From Lachnospiraceae bacterium (GTDB taxonomy: Bacteria > Bacillota > Clostridia > Lachnospirales > Lachnospiraceae): 11,182 bases of DNA. A program made the translations under genes and the position numbers. The notes under the pieces were generated by a model that was given only the letters and a program-made list of their open reading frames with translations, was not told the origin of the DNA and made no database searches. The first letter of the stretch is position 1, and every line of letters begins with the position of its first letter. Shown piece by piece: positions 6,086 to 11,182 of this stretch. Location of the stretch: assembly GCA_003484785.1 (NCBI GenBank), contig DNAD01000018.1:2582-13763 (forward strand). Reading direction: 5' to 3'.

Positions 6086-8569
6086 TTAAATGGAGGCCTC
6101 GGTTTCCCTGGTATTGACTCTGTAGTTTATCTGATCCAGCCTTGACTGCGCAAAGGTCATGGTTCCCTTATATCTCTTAAATTGGTACATTCCTTCATTA
6201 TAAATGCGGCACATATTAATACCCTGCGAAAAATCTCCGACATCCTTCGTTTCTAAAATCTTTTCCTCGTTCATTTCAGGAACCGAGCCGAACCCGGGAT
6301 CCTGTTTGTTGGCGGCCTTGTACTCCCCAATGAGACCATCCATCGAAAACGGAACACCGAAGGTATTCCAGGGAAGCCTTGCGGCTGCCTCCGTTGTATA
6401 ACAGAGAGGCTTTCCGTTTTCATCCACATCGGAAAGAACCTTTCCGGCCGCATGATAATTAGCGTCATTATATTGGCATACAAACGAATAATAATCCCTG
6501 AATTCTTCATCTGTCAAAGCTTCACCCCGGTTCAGCTTTTCCAGATATTTTCTGAAGCGCAGCTCTCTTTCCGGAAGGTCATTTAACTTCTTTTCACTGA
6601 AAATACGCTGGGCAGCAAAGGACTTGAAATCCTTCAGTATAAATTCCAGAGCCATTTTCGGATTATTCCTCAGAAGATCATCATGATAGTAATATACAAG
6701 CTTTGCGGACAGTTTGTTCTCGTAATTTAGCTTACAGGTCTGTATGAATCCCGCGTGAGCGGAACAGGCGCACTGGATCGGTGTTTCCTTTCCCTCCGGA
6801 TTCATATTTCTTATCTGCATCATACGGTTCACCGCAGTTTTTAATTCTTCCTTTTTATGGGCACGTAGTTCCTCAATCTCCTGGTCGCTGGCGCCGAATT
6901 CTTTCGCTGCCGGCTCCCAATCTCCGTAATTACCCTTCTGTGCATCAAATAACATGGATACGTCATCTGATATCATAATCTCATTATCGGCGATAAACGC
7001 ATGCTTACTGGATTTCTGTATAGTAATCCAGTCTGATATTATACGGTTAGCCTCTTTTGTCACGGCTTTTTCATCGATCTTTTTCCCTGTGCTGCGATAC
7101 TGCATCTTCAGGCTTTTCTTTATTTCCGGAAGAATACAGGTCAACATGGTCGTTTTGGCAGTATTTTCTTTAAAGTTATACGTAATGCCGCCCATGAAGA
7201 TGCCTTCAATATTTGCGGCTATCTTCGGAGCATTTTCACGGAAGGTTCCATCCTTTTTCAGTATTGCCATATGCATAGCCTTCAGAACATAATTATAGGT
7301 TCTGCGTAGCATGATCTCTTTTCCGTTTACCTTTACCTTCTCCGGAAGGCTCGGGCGCAGTTCCATCATATCCTTATATTTGCAGGGTACCGCTGCGATA
7401 TAACCCCCGCTCTTTTTTTCTATTTTTATGGCATCGAATGCCGGCATATATTTATGTCTTGTGGCTCCTCCCCACTGTCTGAAAGCTTCCAGGGGGATTC
7501 TTGTCCCGTTTGTATTTCCTTCATAGCTTAGATCCTCTGCTTTCTTTCTGAGATCGTTAAGAACCGAAGCCTGTTCCTGTGGTGCGAAAACCTCTCCGAT
7601 CCTGTCCGCAAGCAGACCTGCCGTCGTCGCAAGCCTGATCTCCTGATGCCCCTCTATAAGGCTCAGGGAATTATCGGATCGCTGTAAGAGCTTTACCCTT
7701 TTCCCCAAAAGCGTGACATTTCTGACAAGGACCCGGTTTTGCGGCAGACTTTTAAGTACCCTTCGTAGTTCCAGGTACCTGTCCCTTACCTGCTCCTTCG
7801 CTCCCGGGCTGTCCCCTGCCTTTCTTAATTCCTCCTCGGGGTCGAACTGTATACTGAAAAGCTTATTGATCATTTGCCCGTCTTTACTGATGGAAGCGGT
7901 TTTCTCTGCCTGTTGCTCATATACTGGCGCAACAGCCCTCTCCGAAAGGTTTAAAACCTCCCCCAGGGTTTTTCCGGCAAATTCTCCGTTTGTTAGCATC
8001 TCCCTTTTTTGTACCAGTTTTTCAGCCTCTTTGGCAAGAGAGATCGCTCTTCTTCTTACCGCCTGCTTTCTTGCGTTTTCCCTTTTCTTCGGATTATTTA
8101 CATAGGAATTGCAGGCGTCAAGCGCGAACTGACAGGCGATCTCGATCTCCTCAAAATTATCCGGGGTAACGATATCGTTCTTTCCGGCTGCAAGCAGCCT
8201 CTCCAGATTTCCGACCCGCAATTTGATCTCCTTCATCTCCGGGGAATCGGAACGACTGTTTTCATGCAGGAGGAGATAGGACAGTCCTCTTGAACGCATG
8301 TTCATAAGCCTTTCCTTTTCCTGCTCCGACAGCTGCATTCTTTCCGTCGTCTCCACATTATCAAGGATCGAGGATATGAAGCTTACCCGGGACTGAGTAA
8401 GGGCTTTATTAGTCCTCTCGTCACCGATCACGTTATGCTGTATCGGACCGGATAAATATTCAGACTCGATCAGCGTGCTGATCTGCTGATATTTTTGCAA
8501 GTCCTCTATATGCTGCCCGTTTACCTTTTGAACCTCTCCGTTTTGACCATTATTCTCATGATAAGGCAT
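6086..8569 (-). CDS. Large soluble protein of unknown function (827 aa)
   Basis: I do not recognise this protein. It has no signal peptide, TM segment or familiar nucleotide-binding or catalytic motif, so it is probably cytosolic. Predicted content is mostly helical and strongly charged. The N-terminal third (about 60-190) looks like coiled-coil helices, with the marked segment YLLLHENSRSDSPEM (98-112) and an Arg/Lys-rich helix (159-190). The middle (about 350-480) is a mixed region rich in Gly and beta-like stretches. Residues 597-612 hold a Cys/His cluster (C600, C602, H605, C612). The C-terminal third (690-815) is aromatic and Asn/Tyr-rich. The ATG at 8569 has GGGAGG at a long 11-nt spacing; an out-of-frame ATG at 8577 lies closer but opens only a short frame. 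It follows the GNAT gene by 43 bp with no promoter between, so the two are likely co-transcribed. The reading frame is intact over 2.5 kb, so the gene is real. Confidence 0.85.
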   Translation of the reverse strand: MPYHENNGQNGEVQKVNGQHIEDLQKYQQISTLIESEYLSGPIQHNVIGDERTNKALTQSRVSFISSILDNVETTERMQLSEQEKERLMNMRSRGLSYLLLHENSRSDSPEMKEIKLRVGNLERLLAAGKNDIVTPDNFEEIEIACQFALDACNSYVNNPKKRENARKQAVRRRAISLAKEAEKLVQKREMLTNGEFAGKTLGEVLNLSERAVAPVYEQQAEKTASISKDGQMINKLFSIQFDPEEELRKAGDSPGAKEQVRDRYLELRRVLKSLPQNRVLVRNVTLLGKRVKLLQRSDNSLSLIEGHQEIRLATTAGLLADRIGEVFAPQEQASVLNDLRKKAEDLSYEGNTNGTRIPLEAFRQWGGATRHKYMPAFDAIKIEKKSGGYIAAVPCKYKDMMELRPSLPEKVKVNGKEIMLRRTYNYVLKAMHMAILKKDGTFRENAPKIAANIEGIFMGGITYNFKENTAKTTMLTCILPEIKKSLKMQYRSTGKKIDEKAVTKEANRIISDWITIQKSSKHAFIADNEIMISDDVSMLFDAQKGNYGDWEPAAKEFGASDQEIEELRAHKKEELKTAVNRMMQIRNMNPEGKETPIQCACSAHAGFIQTCKLNYENKLSAKLVYYYHDDLLRNNPKMALEFILKDFKSFAAQRIFSEKKLNDLPERELRFRKYLEKLNRGEALTDEEFRDYYSFVCQYNDANYHAAGKVLSDVDENGKPLCYTTEAAARLPWNTFGVPFSMDGLIGEYKAANKQDPGFGSVPEMNEEKILETKDVGDFSQGINMCRIYNEGMYQFKRYKGTMTFAQSRLDQINYRVNTRETEASI

Positions 8570-8612
8570 TGTTCCATGTTCCTCCCTTTGCTTTTCCCTT
8601 CACTCACTGCTC

Positions 8613-9482
8613 TTATTCGTTACCGTTTACGGATTCCATATCCCGAATCAGAAGCCTTGTGGATATCCTCTCTCCCGGAAACAGCTTTTCCATGAACTCC
8701 GTGACCCTTGAATCCGAGGAGATTACTCTGACATTTCCTTCAGGTCTGCGGGTCTCAGCTCCCTCCATTGAGCATTTGAATAAAGCCAGTGCTTCAACCG
8801 CGTCTTTTGTATAAAGGAAGACAGGATAAAAGGTATTTCCCGCGCTTTGTACCAGGAAGAGCCCCGTTGGCCTTTCATTTTCAAAAAGGATACTGCTCAC
8901 CTTATAGTCATAGTCGCCGGGACAGGACAGGATATCAAAGAGACGGATCGAGCCTGATACCTTCCCGAAGTGGGATATGGCCTTGCCGGCCGTTTCCTCT
9001 CCCACGGCTTCAAGAGGTTTTGCGGTCACATGTTTAGGCGAAGCATTCTTAAAAAAATGGTGGTTCAGGAAGCTGCCGATCTCCTTCTCCCATTCTCCGT
9101 AAAGCTCCTTTTCTTTGTCATATCCCAGAAAACGAAAATAGCTTTCACTGTCCCTTTCTATCTCCTTAAGATCAATATCTCCCGTAAACAGAGCTGCGAC
9201 CTCTCCGATCCCGTTATTCCTTGCGATCTTCTCCATCTTTTTGATAAGCTCATCTGCCACTCCCGTACCTCTGTATTCCGGATCAGTACACAGCCATTCT
9301 ATCGTGAGCCTTTCCGGTGATGCAGATGCCGTCAGCAGCCCCACCACAGAGTCACCTTTTTCTTCATCACTTCTGATGCATCCAAGAGCAAAGTGATCCG
9401 GAAGCTCCAACCTTTCCAGAAACCCAAAGGGATCCAGTCCGTCAAACAGATTCAGTTCTTCAGATCGTATTCGTAATACCAT
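8613..9482 (-). CDS. GNAT family N-acetyltransferase with extra C-terminal domain
   Basis: Predicted to transfer an acetyl group from acetyl-CoA to an unknown amine. Of its 289 residues, 1-135 form a GNAT domain: a beta strand (IEWLCTD, 61-67), the acetyl-CoA pyrophosphate loop YRGTGVA (70-76) with its following helix, and YFRFLGYDKEKELYGEW (115-131), the usual motif B end of the fold. Residues 160-289 form a second half with GNAT-like strands (SSILFENERPTGLFLV, 196-211) but no R/QxxGxG/A loop. It is probably a degenerate second GNAT copy, giving a two-domain protein. The ATG at 9482 has AAAGGAAG just upstream. A candidate promoter within an inverted repeat lies about 55-85 bp upstream, and the unknown 827-residue gene follows after 43 bp. 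The substrate cannot be told from the sequence. Confidence 0.85.
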   Translation of the reverse strand: MVLRIRSEELNLFDGLDPFGFLERLELPDHFALGCIRSDEEKGDSVVGLLTASASPERLTIEWLCTDPEYRGTGVADELIKKMEKIARNNGIGEVAALFTGDIDLKEIERDSESYFRFLGYDKEKELYGEWEKEIGSFLNHHFFKNASPKHVTAKPLEAVGEETAGKAISHFGKVSGSIRLFDILSCPGDYDYKVSSILFENERPTGLFLVQSAGNTFYPVFLYTKDAVEALALFKCSMEGAETRRPEGNVRVISSDSRVTEFMEKLFPGERISTRLLIRDMESVNGNE

Positions 9483-9533
9483 AACTTCCTTTCCGGATTT
9501 GTCCTGACAATTTTTCTGAATAGAGTTAACCTT

Positions 9534-9574
9534 CCTTCTTTTAACTTAAATGTACGTCAGAGTCAAAAAGAAGG
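9534..9574. repeat. Inverted repeat flanking the GNAT promoter
   Basis: The perfect 9-bp arms CCTTCTTTT (9534-9542) and AAAAGAAGG (9566-9574) are separated by 23 bp, so the arm centres are 32 bp or about three helical turns apart. The arms cover the -10 and touch the -35 element. This could be an operator for a repressor binding on one face of the helix, or a leader hairpin. Confidence 0.45.
9538..9566 (-). promoter_or_regulatory. Candidate promoter of the GNAT gene
   Basis: TTGACT (9566-9561, five of six matches to -35) and TAAAAG (9543-9538, four of six) are 17 bp apart on the minus strand. The start site would be near 9531, with a leader of about 49 nt. The -10 lies in one arm of a 9-bp inverted repeat and the -35 abuts the other. 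Confidence 0.45.
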
Positions 9575-9683
9575 TAAGCGTCAAATAATCAGTGTATAAG
9601 ATTCGCAATAGGAAAATGTAACGGGACTAACCACTTGACGCAATCGAGCCAATATCCCAAAATATGTTTTCCAACTTGCGTAA

Positions 9684-9712
9684 ATCCTACCACAAAAACA
9701 TCAATACGACAA
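9684..9712 (-). promoter_or_regulatory. Second possible promoter upstream of the GNAT gene
   Basis: TTGTCG (9712-9707) and TAGGAT (9689-9684) are spaced 17 bp, and the -10 is preceded by TGG as in extended -10 promoters. A transcript would have a leader of almost 200 nt before the GNAT start. It is a weaker candidate than the proximal one. Confidence 0.25.
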
Positions 9713-9713
9713 C

Positions 9714-9788
9714 CGGAAAGTCTTATACTTACGGGGCGGAAAGTCTATATTTGTTACTATTCACGCTTCTTTGGAATTACCATTCACG
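9714..9788. repeat. Two direct-repeat pairs with a shared 23-bp period
   Basis: CGGAAAGTCT occurs at 9714-9723 and 9737-9746, exactly 23 bp apart. TTACYATTCACG occurs at 9754-9765 and 9777-9788, also exactly 23 bp apart. The two pairs adjoin but their units differ in sequence. The array could be a set of regulator sites spaced about two helical turns, or the trace of local duplication. Confidence 0.5.
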
Positions 9789-9820
9789 GGTAACCCCACC
9801 CGCATTCGCAAAACTCGTGC

Positions 9821-9949
9821 TTACGTACTCTTAAGTAGCCCATGATTGATAAAAGTCAGTGTGAGCAGAAGGATTATGATGAAAAATCCGGACTGGATCA
9901 AGATCGTGCGCATGAGAAAATGAAACCCGAAATCCCTGATATGATACAT
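9821..9949 (-). CDS. Possible small membrane peptide (42 aa)
   Basis: A short open frame starting at the ATG at 9949 and ending at TAA 9823-9821. It encodes a polar N-terminus followed by one hydrophobic helix (about residues 15-34, with FFIIILLLTLTF) and a short tail, the layout of a small single-pass membrane protein. Codon choice resembles the neighbouring genes. Against it, there is no clear ribosome binding site and no homologue that I know. An internal Met (start 9913) would leave 30 residues. It begins 65 bp after the stop of the upstream membrane-protein gene and could share its transcript. Confidence 0.25.
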   Translation of the reverse strand: MYHIRDFGFHFLMRTILIQSGFFIIILLLTLTFINHGLLKST

Positions 9950-10014
9950 GGAAAAGTCCGTCGGGCAACTCTTTTAATCAGGAATGGACCACTGACTCCG
10001 TCCCCGGGGGGCAT

Positions 10015-11109
10015 TCAGGGCAGGTTCAGCACCCGGTCGGCAAATCCTGCGGCGCTCTCGTCCTCTCTTCTTCTTACCACGGTTATTTCCGGAGTAAACG
10101 GCGGATCGGACTTCTGCGCCTCCTCCTTAAAGGTGCTGCTTATCATACTCGCAGCGCTCTCCCTTAAGTTCTCGGCAAAAAGGAAAAACTTTCCGTCTCC
10201 CTTGTCGATCACGGAGCTGCTTCCCGGTTTCATTTTATTAAGCAGCAAAGCCATCCCTTCGGCATTTTCGGGGGCGCTCAGCACAACGACGCTTTCCCCC
10301 CTGTATTTCTTTTTATCCCGATAAGCTCCCAGGTATTTGAAGAAATCCACATTATAAAAACCGGTAGCATGATTTATAAATCTGTCCCTCCTTTTTACCG
10401 CCCCGTAGGTAAGGATGATTCCCAGCGCCATCATCGAAGAATCATAGAAGCGGACAAGCAGCCCCAGGATAAAGGGGATGATAAAGGCCTCAAGCCTTAA
10501 GAACTTCGGCTCCCTGCTTTCCCTGTCGTGCTTCTTTACGATATATATCGCCGTAACGATATAGCCAAGTTCAATAAAGAACTTCAGATAATACATCGCT
10601 GCCTTGCCCATGGTGTGTAAGAACGGATTCACCCCGGGCATAAAGACACAAACGCTCTCAAGGATGTCAAAAACCGTCAGTATAATGATCGGAAGCACTG
10701 CATGCCTGTACCTCCTTCTGATATGGTCCATGCTCCGGTAAAGACTGTAATCCACGAAAACCAGCCACTGCAGGATTATCAGCATATACAGTGCCTCATT
10801 GACCGTAAGAGAGATCTCAAAGGCATATTGTGTCCATTTTGCATCACTTTCTACCATGGGGATCAGGGAAAGATCCAGGAGGTTCATTGCGATCACAAGA
10901 ATGCATTCCGCGAACAGGAACCGGTCCTCGGTCCTTTTATGCTCCCTTAAACGCGGATTGGCAAGGATCAGGATCAAGACCCCGATGATCGCAGCGATCT
11001 CCATCATCCACGAGCTGTTAAAGACAAATTCATCCAGCGCCTCATTCCCTGTATCCGAATAATACAAAAGCCGCATGAGATCCTTTCCCACTTCTGTTAA
11101 TAATTCCAT
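10015..11109 (-). CDS. Multi-TM membrane protein with degenerate GGDEF-like C-terminal domain
   Basis: A predicted membrane sensor of 364 residues. Six or seven TM segments occupy about 35-52, 64-84, 97-121, 137-158, 166-191 and 204-237 (the last may be two). The cytosolic tail begins with FINHATGFYNVDFFKYL (244-260), which resembles the (D)xLTGLYNRxxF opening of GGDEF domains. VIDKGDGKFFLF (300-311) stands where RxGGDEFxxL would be. The catalytic GGDEF signature, the metal-binding DxDxFK segment and about 50 residues of the usual domain are missing, so it should not make c-di-GMP. It may be a receptor-like or scaffold protein derived from a diguanylate cyclase. The ATG has an ideal AAGGAGG 4 nt upstream. 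The gene stands alone: about 500 bp without a confident gene follow, and its upstream neighbour is outside the window. The GGDEF relation is my inference from motif order. Confidence 0.75.
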   Translation of the reverse strand: MELLTEVGKDLMRLLYYSDTGNEALDEFVFNSSWMMEIAAIIGVLILILANPRLREHKRTEDRFLFAECILVIAMNLLDLSLIPMVESDAKWTQYAFEISLTVNEALYMLIILQWLVFVDYSLYRSMDHIRRRYRHAVLPIIILTVFDILESVCVFMPGVNPFLHTMGKAAMYYLKFFIELGYIVTAIYIVKKHDRESREPKFLRLEAFIIPFILGLLVRFYDSSMMALGIILTYGAVKRRDRFINHATGFYNVDFFKYLGAYRDKKKYRGESVVVLSAPENAEGMALLLNKMKPGSSSVIDKGDGKFFLFAENLRESAASMISSTFKEEAQKSDPPFTPEITVVRRREDESAAGFADRVLNLP

Positions 11110-11182
11110 AAAACCTCCTTAGGAGCGTCAAATCAACCATACTTATACTCGTGAGTGCAATTAACTGCCGATTTATATCTTC
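11110..11182 (-). promoter_or_regulatory. Upstream region of the membrane-protein gene
   Basis: This stretch holds the strong ribosome binding site AAGGAGG (11120-11114) and a TATAAG-like -10 with no recognisable -35. It also holds the 10-mer ATTTGACGCT, which recurs in the GNAT upstream region. The promoter cannot be fixed because the window ends here. Confidence 0.35.

Larger units (their letters stand above)
9483..10014. other. Repeat-rich spacer of about 530 bp without a confident gene
   Basis: Neither strand has a convincing long coding frame here. The part near the GNAT gene holds a candidate promoter and inverted repeat. The middle (9714-9788) holds two pairs of direct repeats with the same 23-bp period, and the part next to the membrane-protein gene holds one possible small ORF. 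A short hairpin (CGGGT/ACCCG, 9787-9802) is also present. No tRNA or terminator with a U-run was found. Decay of a former gene is possible but I cannot show it. Confidence 0.5.

Noticed and set aside
8540..8577. Out-of-frame ATG at 8577, closer to the ribosome binding site of the 827-residue gene
   Set aside because: It has only 3-nt spacing and leads into an unrelated short frame, whereas the 8569 frame is open for 2.5 kb.
9787..9802. Short CGGGT/ACCCG hairpin considered as a terminator
   Set aside because: Only five base pairs and no following U-run on either strand.
9898..10014. A 38-codon frame overlapping the stop of the membrane-protein gene (TGAATG)
   Set aside because: No ribosome binding site of its own and a composition unlike a folded or membrane peptide; stop-start overlap alone is weak evidence.
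9483..10014. A CRISPR array or insertion sequence in the repeat-rich spacer
   Set aside because: The repeats are short, occur only in pairs with 23-bp steps and no spacer-like units, and there is no transposase frame or terminal inverted repeat.
9842..10324. A 160-residue plus-strand frame beginning in the spacer
   Set aside because: Two thirds is antisense to the membrane-protein gene, its composition changes abruptly at that border, and no ribosome binding site precedes it.

Overview
The window suggests a chromosomal segment of a Gram-positive anaerobe of the class Clostridia, most likely Lachnospiraceae. This is inferred from the mraZ-rsmH-ftsL-PBP gene order, strong GGAGG-type ribosome binding sites, intermediate base composition, and a multi-TM protein ending in a shortened GGDEF-like domain. 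All eight recognisable genes lie on the minus strand, so transcription runs from high to low coordinates. No tRNA, rRNA, CRISPR array, insertion sequence or phage gene is visible.

In transcription order: (1) 11109-10015, a six- or seven-TM protein with a degenerate GGDEF-like tail. (2) A gene-poor stretch of about 530 bp (10014-9483) with 23-bp-phased direct repeats, an inverted repeat over a candidate promoter, and one possible 42-residue membrane peptide. (3) A likely two-gene unit: a GNAT acetyltransferase with an extra C-terminal half (9482-8613), then a large soluble protein of 827 residues that I do not recognise (8569-6086). (4) A 244-bp spacer with a candidate promoter preceded by a tandem 10-bp repeat, then the ATPase gene ychF (5841-4744). 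(5) A 237-bp spacer with a long imperfect hairpin, a clear intrinsic terminator, and the mraZ control region. (6) The start of the division and cell wall (dcw) cluster: mraZ, rsmH, ftsL and a class B penicillin-binding protein gene.

The dcw part is the functional core. MraZ is the cluster's own transcription factor, and four GTGGN boxes lie between its -10 element and its start codon, the last overlapping the ribosome binding site. RsmH methylates 16S rRNA. The FtsL-like protein and the transpeptidase belong to the septal wall synthesis complex. mraZ and rsmH both appear to start at TTG, and the PBP gene has its own extended -10 promoter in the ftsL-PBP gap.

The least ordinary items are the unrecognised 827-residue protein and its GNAT neighbour, the low-complexity insert just before the PBP active site with octapeptide repeats at its C terminus, the hairpin-plus-terminator element between ychF and mraZ, and the repeat-rich spacer at 9483-10014. 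I see no clear evidence of a defence system or other complete novel system. The GNAT plus 827-residue pair is the best candidate for undescribed biology.
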